A stretch of DNA of 22,303 nucleotides from an uncultured Georgenia sp. (GCF_937958535.1 NZ_CALGNQ010000192.1:1-22303), one strand, 5' to 3'; positions 15,528-22,303 are shown, counted from the first letter of the stretch. Translations and numbers: made by a program. Notes: a model not told the origin generated them from the sequence alone.

Positions 15528-16394
15528 ATGCGCGGAATCATTCTTGCCGGAGGCTCCGGGACCAGGCTGCACCCGATCACGCTCGGCGTGAGCAAGCAGC
15601 TGGTGCCCGTCTACGACAAGCCGATGGTCTACTACCCACTGACCACGCTCATGCTGGCGGGGATCCGGGACGTGCTCGTCATCACCACCCCGCACGACCG
15701 GGAGGCCTTCCAGCGGCTGCTCGGGGACGGCGCGCAGTTCGGGATCTCGATCTCCTACACCGTGCAGGAGGTGCCCAACGGGTTGGCCCAGGCCTTCGTG
15801 CTCGGGGAGTCGTTCATCGGCGGGGACAGCGCGGCGCTCGTCCTGGGCGACAACATCTTCTACGGGCCCGGCCTGGGCCAGACGCTCTCCCGCTTCCACG
15901 ACGTGGAGGGCGGCGCGATCTTCGCCTACCACGTGGCCGACCCCACCGCCTACGGCGTCGTGGAGTTCGACGAGAACTTCCGGGCGGTGTCGTTGGAGGA
16001 GAAGCCCGCCCGGCCGAAGAGCTCCTACGCCGTGCCGGGGATGTACTTCTACGACAACGACGTCATCGAGATCGCCAAGGCGCTGGAGCCCTCCGCCCGC
16101 GGCGAGTACGAGATCACCGACGTCAACCGGGTCTACCTGGAGCGCGGGGCGCTGCACGTGGAGGTGCTGCCGCGCGGCACCGCGTGGCTCGACACCGGGA
16201 CCTTCGACTCGCTGGCCGACGCGACGAACTTCGTCCGTACCGTCGAGGCACGGCAGGGGCTGAAGATGGGCTGCCCGGAGGAGGTGGCCTGGCGCCAGGG
16301 CTTCCTCACCGACGCCGAGCTCGCCGAGCGCGCCGCGGCGCTGGAGAAGTCCGGGTACGGCGCCTACCTGCGCACGCTCCTCGAGCGGGGGTGA
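15528..16394 (+). CDS. rmlA: Glucose-1-phosphate thymidylyltransferase
   Basis: It makes dTDP-glucose from dTTP and glucose-1-phosphate, the first step to dTDP-L-rhamnose. The 288-residue length is the normal size. The nucleotide-binding start is GGSGTRL (8-14) with Lys23 in VSKQL and Lys31 in YDKPM; LGDN (106-109) supplies the metal-binding Asp108; EEKP, EITDVNRVYLERG and GTAWLDTGTFDSL follow. The ATG at 15528 gives the canonical N-terminus MRGIILAGG; an in-frame ATG at 15510 is possible, and neither has a strong ribosome-binding site. It stands alone on the plus strand between minus-strand genes, so the rhamnose genes here are not one operon. dTDP-rhamnose would be used for cell-wall polysaccharide. 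Confidence 0.95.
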   Translation: MRGIILAGGSGTRLHPITLGVSKQLVPVYDKPMVYYPLTTLMLAGIRDVLVITTPHDREAFQRLLGDGAQFGISISYTVQEVPNGLAQAFVLGESFIGGDSAALVLGDNIFYGPGLGQTLSRFHDVEGGAIFAYHVADPTAYGVVEFDENFRAVSLEEKPARPKSSYAVPGMYFYDNDVIEIAKALEPSARGEYEITDVNRVYLERGALHVEVLPRGTAWLDTGTFDSLADATNFVRTVEARQGLKMGCPEEVAWRQGFLTDAELAERAAALEKSGYGAYLRTLLERG

Positions 16395-16397
16395 CAG

Positions 16398-16433
16398 GCA
16401 GCGCCCCTGGGCGTCGGTCGCCTGCGACGCTGC
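16398..16433. terminator. Bidirectional terminator candidate between rmlA and rmlD
   Basis: In the 81-base gap between convergent genes, GCGTCG (16411-16416) pairs with CGACGC (16425-16430) around an 8-nt loop. An alternative pairing joins GCAGCG (16398-16403) with CGCTGC (16428-16433). There is no T-run. Confidence 0.4.
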
Positions 16434-16475
16434 GGTATCTCGGGTCTGCGTCCGCCCGGCCCTCGGTGCGCCGGC

Positions 16476-17348
16476 TCAGGCGGGCGTCGGTCCCAGCACC
16501 TGCGGTGCGGCGACGGTCCACCGCTCGGCCCAGTGGCCGATCGGCTCCACCCCGACGGCGGCGAGCGCCTCGTGGCCGAGCACCGAGTAGGCCGGGCGCG
16601 GGGCGGGGCGCGGGAACGCGTCGGTGGTGGTCTCCCGCACCATCTCGGGGTCGCGTCCGAGCGTCCGGACGATCTCCCGGGTGAAGCCGTGCCAGGAGGT
16701 CTCCCCGGAGGAGGTGCCGTGGTACGTCCCGGCCGGGGCCCCGGCGTCGACGAGCCGCAGGACGAGGTCGGCGAGGTCGGCCGTCCACGTGGGCTGGCCG
16801 ACCTGGTCGGCGACGACGCTGAGCTCGTCGCGCTCGGCGGCGAGGCGGGCCATCGTCTTGGGGAAGCAGGCGCCGTGCGCGCCGTACAGCCAGGCCGTCC
16901 GCACGACGAGGTGGTCGGGGCACTCGGCGCGCACCGCCCACTCGCCCGCGGCCTTGGTCCGGCCGTAGGCGGAGCGCGGCGCCAGCGGCGCCGACTCGGC
17001 GTAGGGCCGGGTGGCGCTGCCGTCGAAGACGTAGTCCGTGGACACGTGGACCATCCGCGCCCCGGCCAGCCGGGCCGCGCGGGCGAGCAGCTGGGGCGCG
17101 ACGGCGTTGAGCACGAACGCCTCGGCCTCACGGGTCTCGGCGTCGTCGACGGCCGTCCAGGCGGCGCAGTTGACGACGACGTCGACCTCGCGCACCTGCT
17201 GCATCACCTGTGTCTCGTCGGTGACGTCCAGGTCGTGCCGTCCCAGCGCGGTCACCCGCGCGCCGCGCCCGCGCAGCAGCCCCACGAGGTCGGTCCCGAG
17301 CATGCCGCCGGCGCCGGCCACGAGCCAGCGAGTCTCCTCAACGCTCAC
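16476..17348 (-). CDS. rmlD: dTDP-4-dehydrorhamnose reductase
   Basis: It reduces dTDP-6-deoxy-L-lyxo-4-hexulose to dTDP-L-rhamnose with NAD(P)H, the last step of the pathway. The 290-residue protein is an extended short-chain dehydrogenase: GAGGMLG (12-18) at the Rossmann fold, VVNCAAWTAVDDAE (58-71), STDYVFDG (103-110), catalytic Tyr128 and Lys132 in YGRTK, and RTAWLYG. The GTG at 17348 is chosen because the protein then begins 11 residues before the Rossmann motif. A -10-like TAGGCT ends 7 nt upstream, suggesting a leaderless mRNA; no ribosome-binding site is present. A much longer in-frame extension to 17672 would run over the divergent rmlC and is rejected. Confidence 0.93.
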   Translation of the reverse strand: MSVEETRWLVAGAGGMLGTDLVGLLRGRGARVTALGRHDLDVTDETQVMQQVREVDVVVNCAAWTAVDDAETREAEAFVLNAVAPQLLARAARLAGARMVHVSTDYVFDGSATRPYAESAPLAPRSAYGRTKAAGEWAVRAECPDHLVVRTAWLYGAHGACFPKTMARLAAERDELSVVADQVGQPTWTADLADLVLRLVDAGAPAGTYHGTSSGETSWHGFTREIVRTLGRDPEMVRETTTDAFPRPAPRPAYSVLGHEALAAVGVEPIGHWAERWTVAAPQVLGPTPA

Positions 17349-17355
17349 GGGCGGC

Positions 17356-17361
17356 AGCCTA
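17356..17361 (-). promoter_or_regulatory. -10 element of rmlD, probably leaderless
   Basis: TAGGCT on the minus strand lies exactly 7 nt from the GTG start of rmlD, the spacing expected if transcription begins at the start codon. No -35 of quality is seen. Confidence 0.5.
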
Positions 17362-17368
17362 CGTGCCC

Positions 17369-17374
17369 TAGCCT
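17369..17374 (+). promoter_or_regulatory. Possible -10 element of rmlC
   Basis: TAGCCT fits TANNNT and would start transcription near 17381, leaving room for the AAGGAG site at 17397-17402. It lies 7 nt from the divergent rmlD -10. The -35 would fall inside rmlD's start and does not match consensus. Confidence 0.4.
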
Positions 17375-17409
17375 GATCCGGGACGTGGACCGGATGAAGG
17401 AGTGTGCTC

Positions 17410-18039
17410 GTGGAGTTCCGAGAACTGGCCGTGCCGGGGGCCTGGGAGATCACCCCGAAGCAGTTCGCCGACCCGCGCGGCGTGTTCCTCGAGGCGTTCA
17501 GCGAGCCGCGGTTCGTCGAGGCGGTCGGGCACCCGCTGGACCTGCGCCAGGCGAACTCCTCGGTGTCGGCCGCCGGGGTGGTGCGTGGCATCCACTTCGC
17601 CGACGTCCCGCCCTCCCAGGCGAAGTACGTCATGTGCCCGCGGGGGGCGGTGCTCGACGTCGTCGTCGACATCCGGGTCGGCTCCCCGACCTTCGGCCGG
17701 TGGGACAGCGTCCTGCTCGACGACGTGGACCGGCGCGCCGTCTACGTCTCCGAGGGGCTGGGCCATGCGTTCTGCTCCCTGGAGGACGACTCCACCGTGA
17801 TCTACCTGTGCTCGGCGACGTACGCGCCGGGGCGCGAGCACGGCGTGAACCCCCTGGACCCCGCGATCGGTATCGACTGGCCGACCACCGACCGGCAGGG
17901 CCGCCCCATCGAGCCGATCCTCTCCGACAAGGACCGGGAGGCACCGAGCCTCGCCGAGGCCCGCGAGTCCGGCCTGCTACCTGGCTGGGAGGACGTCCAG
18001 GCCTTCCTCACCGAGCTGCGGGCGCGGGCCCGAGGCTGA
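17410..18039 (+). CDS. rmlC: dTDP-4-dehydrorhamnose 3,5-epimerase
   Basis: It epimerises dTDP-4-keto-6-deoxyglucose at C3 and C5 in the rhamnose pathway. The 209-residue cupin has the expected catalytic residues: His62 in RGIHF, Lys72 in QAKYV, the VVVDIR and SPTFGRW strand motifs, GLGHAF, the Tyr-containing IYLCSATYAPG, and NPLDPAIGIDWP at the C-terminal side. The GTG at 17410 is chosen over the GTG at 17404 because AAGGAG (17397-17402) lies 7 nt before it and only 1 nt before the other. It is divergent from rmlD with a 61-base gap. In some actinobacteria these two activities are fused in one protein; here they are separate genes back to back. Confidence 0.94.
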   Translation: MEFRELAVPGAWEITPKQFADPRGVFLEAFSEPRFVEAVGHPLDLRQANSSVSAAGVVRGIHFADVPPSQAKYVMCPRGAVLDVVVDIRVGSPTFGRWDSVLLDDVDRRAVYVSEGLGHAFCSLEDDSTVIYLCSATYAPGREHGVNPLDPAIGIDWPTTDRQGRPIEPILSDKDREAPSLAEARESGLLPGWEDVQAFLTELRARARG

Positions 18040-18053
18040 GCCCGGGCCCGCGC
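18022..18053. terminator. Strong hairpin across the rmlC stop codon
   Basis: An 11-bp perfect stem (18022-18032 with 18043-18053) encloses a 10-nt loop that contains the rmlC TGA (18037-18039). It can end rmlC transcription and, on the other strand, that of the repeat protein whose stop is at 18066. The stem is all G/C, without a T-run. Confidence 0.6.
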
Positions 18054-18065
18054 GGCGGCGCTAGG

Positions 18066-19358
18066 CTAGATGCGGCGCCAGGTCCCACAGTTCGACGTGG
18101 AGAACCCGGCGTCCGAGGAGGAGATGGTCACGGTCGGGTTGCTCCGACCGTAGGAGTTGGCCTTGATGTCCCGGAGCTCACCGGTGAAGTTGGACAGACG
18201 CTCCCAGTAGCACCGTGAGCCACCGGACGCACGGTACGTTCCCGGCCGGATGTGGCCGCCGACGACGTACGTCCCGTCACCGAAGCTCGATGCGGGAGTC
18301 TTCGGGAAGGTCGCCTCCACGCTGGTCCACGTCCCGCACCGCTCGGTGGAGAAGCCGGCGTCGCCGCGCTTGATGCGCACGATCGGACGCACGTCGCCGT
18401 ACCCGTTGGCGAGGATGTCGTCGAGGGTCCCGCGGAACCCTGACAGCCGCTCCCAGTAGCAGCGGTCGCCCCCGGGGGCTCGGTAGACCCCCGGCTGGAT
18501 GTCCGTGTTGACCCGGTGGGTGCCGTCCTTGATACGGCGGACCTTGACCGGTGCGGGCTGGGCCGGTCGCGGCGTCGCGACCCGGCGCAGACCGATCGTG
18601 TCCCTGCCGTCCCGGTTCCAGTCACCGACGAAGACGGTGTCGTTCGCCTTGCCGTAGTGCGCCACACGGTCGGCGGCGCCGCCCCGGATGGCGTTGGCGA
18701 TGTGGTAGGCGTTGCCGCGGCGCACGGCGAAGGTGTCGCGACCGTCGCCGTCCCAGTCTCCGACGAGCACGTCGTCGCTCGCCCGGCCGTAGTTGACGAC
18801 AGTGTCCGCGGGCCCGCCGCGCAGCGAGTTCTTCACGTGGTACTGGCTGCCGCGGCGCACCGCGAAGGTGTCACGCCGGTCTCGGTCCCAGTCACCGACG
18901 AGGACGGTGTCGTCGGCCCGCCCGTACCGGAAGACGCGGTCGGCAGCGCCGCCGGAGACCGAGTTCTTCACGTGGTACTCGTTGCCGCGGCGCACCGCGA
19001 AGGTGTCCTTGCCGTCGCCGTTCCAGTCGCCGACGAGGACGACATCGCCGGGCCGGCCGTACTTGAAGACCCGCTCGGCGGCACCGCCGGTGAGGGAGTT
19101 GGTGACGTAGAAGGTCTTCCCCCGCCGGATGGCGAGGGTGTCGCGACCGTCACCGTCCCAGTCGCCGATGAAGAGCTCGTCGTCGGCGCGCCCGTAGATG
19201 AACCGGTGCGCGGTGGAGGAGAAGTCGTTGGTGAGGAAGTACTCGTTGCCGGTACCTCCGACGGCCTCACCCTTGGCCGTCGCCGGTGCGCTTGCACCGA
19301 CCGCCAGTCCCAGAGAGAGCATGACCGCCGCCGTGGCGGTCAGCACGCGTCTTGTCAT
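18066..19358 (-). CDS. Secreted protein: five DWDGDG repeats followed by two Cys-containing CYWERLS repeats
   Basis: The 430-residue protein has a clear signal peptide (MTRR, hydrophobic core, ASAPATAKG near residue 30). Five repeats of 43 to 45 residues follow (38-259), with the same DWDGDGxDT and YGRADD signatures as the CAP and amidase proteins. After a Pro-rich linker come two copies of a roughly 70-residue unit (about 275-345 and 360-430). Each contains DGTxxV, PGxYRAxGGxRCYWERLS, a D-I-x-A-N segment, DAGFST and CGTW. Each copy has two Cys that could form a disulphide. I know this unit from other actinobacterial secreted proteins but not its function. The ATG at 19358 sits 8 nt after AGGAG; a GTG at 19361 is equally possible. 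Two repeats have altered loops (DWDRDRRDT, DWNRDGRDT), which may not bind calcium. Confidence 0.85.
   Translation of the reverse strand: MTRRVLTATAAVMLSLGLAVGASAPATAKGEAVGGTGNEYFLTNDFSSTAHRFIYGRADDELFIGDWDGDGRDTLAIRRGKTFYVTNSLTGGAAERVFKYGRPGDVVLVGDWNGDGKDTFAVRRGNEYHVKNSVSGGAADRVFRYGRADDTVLVGDWDRDRRDTFAVRRGSQYHVKNSLRGGPADTVVNYGRASDDVLVGDWDGDGRDTFAVRRGNAYHIANAIRGGAADRVAHYGKANDTVFVGDWNRDGRDTIGLRRVATPRPAQPAPVKVRRIKDGTHRVNTDIQPGVYRAPGGDRCYWERLSGFRGTLDDILANGYGDVRPIVRIKRGDAGFSTERCGTWTSVEATFPKTPASSFGDGTYVVGGHIRPGTYRASGGSRCYWERLSNFTGELRDIKANSYGRSNPTVTISSSDAGFSTSNCGTWRRI
18582..19247 (-). repeat. Five-unit 135-bp tandem repeat array (CYWERLS protein)
   Basis: Five in-frame units (43, 45, 45, 45 and 44 codons; residues 38-259), homologous to the arrays at 14594-15268 and 19441-20115. 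Several short DNA segments are identical or nearly so between arrays. Confidence 0.9.
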
Positions 19359-19402
19359 CACGCGAACTCCTGTGTGTCAGTAGGGGCCCCCGTGCACGAG
19401 CG

Positions 19403-19408
19403 ACCGTA
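19403..19408 (-). promoter_or_regulatory. Possible -10 element of the CYWERLS repeat protein
   Basis: TACGGT on the minus strand fits TANNNT and lies 44 nt upstream of the ATG at 19358, in the 79-base gap after the amidase gene. The -35 is weak (GCGACC at 19 nt). Confidence 0.3.
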
Positions 19409-19437
19409 GCCCCGCCCACCGACATCGGGTCGCGCGG

Positions 19438-21342
19438 TCAGCGGCTGCGGCGCACCCCGAAGGTGTCGCTCCCGTCGCCGTTCCAGTCCCCGACGAGGAC
19501 GACGTCGTCCGCCCGGCCGTAGGGCAGGACGACATCGGCGTCCCCGCCGCGCAGCGCGTTCTTCACGTGGTACCGGTTGCCACGCCGCACCGCGAAGGTG
19601 TCCCGTCGGTTGCCGTCCCAGTCCCCGACGAGGACGACGTCGTCCGCCCGGCCGTACCGCAGGACGACGTCCGCATCCCCGCCGCGCAGCGCATTGCGGA
19701 TGTGGTACTCGCTGCCGCGGCGCACGGTGAGCGTGTCGCGCCCGTCACCGTCCCAGTCGCCCACGAGCACGTCGTCGCCCGCGCGCCCGTAGCGCACGAC
19801 CCGGTCGGCCGCCCCTCCGGAGACGGAGTTCTTGATGTGGTACTCCTGGCCCCTCCGCACGGCGAGGGTGTCGGTGCCGTCACCGTTCCAGTCCCCGACG
19901 AGGACGACGTCGTCCGGCCGCCCGTACCGGATGGTGCGGAACTTCTGCCCGGGGTGGGCGTCGTAGAGGAGGTAGGTGTTGCCGCGGCGCATGGCCAGGG
20001 TGTCCGTGCCGTCGCCGTCCCAGTCCCCGACGAGCACCTGGTCGGTGGACAGCCCGAGGGTGAAGCTGAGGTCGGCGGCCCCTCCGGAGAGGCTGTTGCG
20101 CAGGTGGTAGTCGTCGCCGTCGACCAGCGCCGCCACGCGCTCGTGCAGCTGGGGGATGCGGGCGTAGATGTTGTTGCCCGGACAGGTCGTGTTGCCGACG
20201 TCCCGGTGGGCGAAGACGCGCGGGAGGTTCTGCCCCTTGGGTCGGTGCGCCGTGCCGGGGGAGATGAAGCCGCTGGGCGTGCTCATGTCGATGCCGGCGG
20301 CGTCGAACTTCCACGCGATGACCCGCGCCATCGTCTGCAGGATCGAGTCCGGTGCGTAGAGGGTGGTGTAGTCGCCGAGCACCGAGATGCCAAGGGTGCC
20401 GCGGTTGAACCCGCGGGCGTGGCCCGCCTCGGGCATCTGCCCGGCGGGCGCGGCGACGGAGCCCGCCCGTCCCTCGAAGACCTGGCCGTACTTGTCGACG
20501 AGGAAGTTGTACCCGATGTCCCCCCACTCCCGGGTGATGGCGTGGTAGTGGTAGATGCCGCGCACGATGCTCGCCGACTGTGCTGCGGTGTAGCTGTTCG
20601 TGCCGGCCGTGTGGTGCACCACCGCCGCCCGCAGCGGGTCGTTGCGGATCGTCCACGTCATCGTCGACTCGTCCGCGCCCCAGCCCGCCCGCGAGACGAC
20701 GCGCGGTGCCGAGGCCGACACCCCGGACTCCGCCTCCACCTGCCCAGCGGCGGGCGCGTCCCGCGGCGTGGGTGGGGCGGCCGCCGTGACGGACCGCGTG
20801 CCGCTCTGTGCGGCGATCTCGGCGACGGCCTCGGGGGAGGTGGCCACGGTGTGCTCCTCGCCCGGGTCCGGTGGGATGAGGTGGAGCTCCAGCCCCCGGG
20901 GCAGCTCGCCGTCACCGCCGGCGAGACGGACCTGGACCCCGGTGGCACCGCCGACGACGTACGGCTCGGTGCCGCCCACGCTGCCCTCCACGACGGTGTC
21001 CGGCTCGAGGTCGGTCCACGCCGTCCACCCGTCGTCGGTGCGGACCCGCAGGGCGATGTCCTCGTCGGGGGTGTCACCGCCCTCCCAGGTGACGGCGGCG
21101 ACGTAGAACTCCGGCACGTCGAGCCCGGGCGTGAGCACGGCCGCGTCCTCGCTCGCTGCGGCGAGCTCGGTCCGGGCTCCGGCGTCGTCGGTGAGTGCGA
21201 GGACGACGGCGTCGCTCGCCTCCTGCGTGGACGGCGCGGCCGGCTCCTCCTGCGCGGCCGCCGCAGGCGCCGTTGCTGCCCCGGCAGCGGCCAGGCCGAC
21301 CGCTGTGAGGTACCCCGCGATGCGCCCCCCGTGAATGCTCAT
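19438..21342 (-). CDS. Secreted N-acetylmuramoyl-L-alanine amidase (PGRP/Amidase_2) with five C-terminal DWDGDG repeats
   Basis: It cleaves the amide bond between muramic acid and the stem peptide outside the membrane. The 634-residue protein has a signal peptide (MSIHGGR, then an Ala-rich core to about residue 30) and a roughly 190-residue N-terminal region with beta-rich segments such as FYVAAVTWEGG and RVRTDDGWTAWTDLEP. A PGRP-type amidase domain (about 210-405) follows. Zinc-site residues are His243/His244 in VVHHTAG, His379 in FAHRDVGN and Cys387 in TTCPGN, and GDIGYNFLVDKYGQVFEGR is typical. Residues 410-634 are five repeats like those of the two other secreted proteins. The ATG at 21342 is used because a TANNNT -10 sits 7 nt upstream and the signal peptide follows; a TTG at 21351 is in frame. 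Here the repeats are C-terminal and the enzyme N-terminal, the reverse of the CAP protein. Confidence 0.92.
   Translation of the reverse strand: MSIHGGRIAGYLTAVGLAAAGAATAPAAAAQEEPAAPSTQEASDAVVLALTDDAGARTELAAASEDAAVLTPGLDVPEFYVAAVTWEGGDTPDEDIALRVRTDDGWTAWTDLEPDTVVEGSVGGTEPYVVGGATGVQVRLAGGDGELPRGLELHLIPPDPGEEHTVATSPEAVAEIAAQSGTRSVTAAAPPTPRDAPAAGQVEAESGVSASAPRVVSRAGWGADESTMTWTIRNDPLRAAVVHHTAGTNSYTAAQSASIVRGIYHYHAITREWGDIGYNFLVDKYGQVFEGRAGSVAAPAGQMPEAGHARGFNRGTLGISVLGDYTTLYAPDSILQTMARVIAWKFDAAGIDMSTPSGFISPGTAHRPKGQNLPRVFAHRDVGNTTCPGNNIYARIPQLHERVAALVDGDDYHLRNSLSGGAADLSFTLGLSTDQVLVGDWDGDGTDTLAMRRGNTYLLYDAHPGQKFRTIRYGRPDDVVLVGDWNGDGTDTLAVRRGQEYHIKNSVSGGAADRVVRYGRAGDDVLVGDWDGDGRDTLTVRRGSEYHIRNALRGGDADVVLRYGRADDVVLVGDWDGNRRDTFAVRRGNRYHVKNALRGGDADVVLPYGRADDVVLVGDWNGDGSDTFGVRRSR
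19441..20115 (-). repeat. Five-unit 135-bp tandem repeat array (amidase)
   Basis: Five in-frame units of 44 or 45 codons (residues 410-634), ending at the stop codon. Unit 2 is divergent at its start (NTYLLYDAHPG). Unit 4 has DWDGNRRDT in place of the calcium-loop consensus. Confidence 0.9.
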
Positions 21343-21349
21343 GCGCGGC

Positions 21350-21355
21350 AACCTA
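21350..21355 (-). promoter_or_regulatory. -10 element of the amidase gene, probably leaderless
   Basis: TAGGTT on the minus strand is separated from the ATG at 21342 by exactly 7 nt, so transcription would begin at or next to the start codon. No good ribosome-binding site is present; the -35 (TTCGCC at 17 nt) is weak. Confidence 0.5.
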
Positions 21356-21450
21356 CCGGCGGGTCTGGGAGGGCGAAACCGGTCGGATCGTGCGGCGGGC
21401 TCTCATCGAGCTCCAAAACTCGTCTCATCTGCGTCCAACGTCGGCCTGGT

Positions 21451-21456
21451 TAGTGT
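21451..21456 (+). promoter_or_regulatory. -10 element of the sugar-nucleotide dehydrogenase gene, probably leaderless
   Basis: TAGTGT lies 6 nt before the ATG at 21463, again the spacing of a leaderless transcript, and no ribosome-binding site is seen. The 120-base divergent gap 21343-21462 also holds a short inverted repeat, CGAG (21407-21410) and CTCG (21419-21422), with an A-rich centre. Confidence 0.45.
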
Positions 21457-21462
21457 GTCCTC

Positions 21463-22303
21463 ATGCGAATTTCGGTGATTGGTTGTGGCTACCTGGGTGC
21501 GGTGCACGCTGCCTCGATGGCCGAGCTGGGTCATGACGTGGTGGGCATCGACGTGGACGCCGCGAAGGTGGCGCGGCTGGGCCAGGGCAAGGCCCCGTTC
21601 CACGAGCCCGGGTTCGAGGAGCTGCTGGAGCGCAACGTCCGGGCAGGGCGGCTGCGCTTCTCCACCGACTTCGCCGACGTGGCCGGGGCCCGGGTGCACT
21701 TCATCGGGGTGGGCACCCCCCAGCAGGAGGGCTCCTACGCCGCGGACATGTCCCAGGTCGACGGCGCGGTGGCCTCCCTGCTGCCCCACCTGGCCCCCAC
21801 CCCCCAGGGCCCGCCGGTGGTGGTGGGCAAGTCCACCGTGCCAGTGGGCACCGCCGCCCAGATCGCCGCCCAGGTCGAGGCCCGCGGGGCGATCCTGGTG
21901 TGGAACCCGGAGTTCCTGCGCGAGGGCTTCGCGGTGCAGGACACCATCTCCCCCGACCGCATGGTCTACGGCCTGCCCCGCGACGAGCAGGCCGCCCAGA
22001 TCGGCCGCACGGTGCTGGACGAGGTCTACGACGACCTCATCAACCGCCAGCAGATCCCCCGACTGCTCACCGACTACGCCACCGCCGAGCTGGTCAAGGT
22101 CGCCGCCAACTCCTTCCTGGCCACCAAGATCTCCTTCATCAACGCCATGGCCGAGCTGTGCGAGGCCACCGGCGCCGACGTCGTCCAGCTCGCCGAGGCC
22201 ATCGGCCACGACGACCGCATCGGCAAGAAGTTCCTCCGTGCCGGGGTCGGCTTCGGCGGCGGCTGCCTGCCCAAGGACATCCGCGCCTTCATGGCCCGCG
22301 CCG
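21463..22303 (+). CDS. UDP-glucose/GDP-mannose dehydrogenase family protein (3' end outside window)
   Basis: These enzymes oxidise a sugar nucleotide twice with NAD+ to the uronic acid (UDP-glucuronate or GDP-mannuronate), precursors of acidic envelope polysaccharide. The 280 visible codons cover the N-terminal Rossmann fold (VIGCGYLG, 5-12, and DVVGID), GVGTPQ, KSTVPVGT, NPEFLREG, the helix with AELVKVAANSFLATKISFINAMAE, written here only to locate it after 205, and the catalytic Cys268 in FGGGCLPKDIRAF. The gene continues beyond base 22303, so the C-terminal domain is not seen. The ATG at 21463 gives the standard MRISVIG start. The first dozen codons are noticeably less GC-rich than the rest, as expected for efficient initiation without a ribosome-binding site. 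UDP-glucose versus GDP-mannose cannot be decided here. Confidence 0.93.
   Translation, partial: MRISVIGCGYLGAVHAASMAELGHDVVGIDVDAAKVARLGQGKAPFHEPGFEELLERNVRAGRLRFSTDFADVAGARVHFIGVGTPQQEGSYAADMSQVDGAVASLLPHLAPTPQGPPVVVGKSTVPVGTAAQIAAQVEARGAILVWNPEFLREGFAVQDTISPDRMVYGLPRDEQAAQIGRTVLDEVYDDLINRQQIPRLLTDYATAELVKVAANSFLATKISFINAMAELCEATGADVVQLAEAIGHDDRIGKKFLRAGVGFGGGCLPKDIRAFMARA

Noticed and set aside
16533..18218. A 561-residue plus-strand frame, and the minus-strand extension of rmlD to 17672
   Set aside because: Both run across rmlD or rmlC in non-coding frames. The true rmlD start is near 17348 and rmlC is well supported in another frame.
14594..20115. CRISPR-like or mobile repeat arrays
   Set aside because: The periodic 135-bp repeats are in-frame codons of a protein domain and lack the short-repeat/unique-spacer pattern; no transposase or terminal repeats are present.
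19567..21453. A 628-residue plus-strand frame
   Set aside because: It is a shadow of the amidase gene; its repeated text merely reflects the DNA repeats read antisense.

Overview
The window is about 70% GC, with compact operons, GTG starts and TANNNT-type -10 elements. It looks like chromosomal DNA of a high-GC actinobacterium; I cannot place it below class level. I see no RNA genes, insertion sequences, CRISPR arrays or phage genes.

Region 1 (1-4193, minus): the 5' part of a very large secreted protein, cut by the left window edge. It carries a PQQ-dependent sugar dehydrogenase-like propeller, a PKD domain, a CBM6-like domain, a DUF1349-like jelly roll and a xylose-isomerase-type TIM barrel. 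The TIM barrel is followed by the start of a second, nearly identical TIM barrel.

Region 2 (4448-12801): a metabolic locus recognisable as an ebo-type cluster. A polyprenyl diphosphate synthase (minus) is divergent from a tightly packed seven-gene plus-strand operon: inositol-3-phosphate synthase-like, UbiA prenyltransferase (EboC-like), sugar isomerase/epimerase-like TIM barrel, EboA, TatD-like hydrolase (EboB-like), EboE and an alkaline-phosphatase-superfamily protein (EboF-like). Genes overlap by 4 nt or are 1 to 22 nt apart. The 3-dehydroquinate-synthase-like member I associate with ebo clusters is absent, and an inositol-phosphate synthase heads the operon instead. My inference is a prenylated cyclitol product, with the IDS supplying the prenyl chain. 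This is the best candidate for an undescribed system.

Region 3 (12859-22303): cell-envelope sugar and wall genes in short, mostly single-gene units on alternating strands. manA, rmlA, rmlD, rmlC and a partial UDP-glucose/GDP-mannose dehydrogenase make sugar-nucleotide precursors; rmlB is not in the window. Between them lie three secreted proteins that share an array of exactly five DWDGDG repeats of about 45 residues. The array is joined to a CAP/SCP domain, to two Cys-containing repeats, or to a PGRP-type N-acetylmuramoyl-L-alanine amidase. I infer a five-bladed, probably calcium-binding propeller that attaches different effector domains to the envelope. Several starts in this region sit 6 to 7 nt after a TANNNT hexamer, which suggests leaderless mRNAs.
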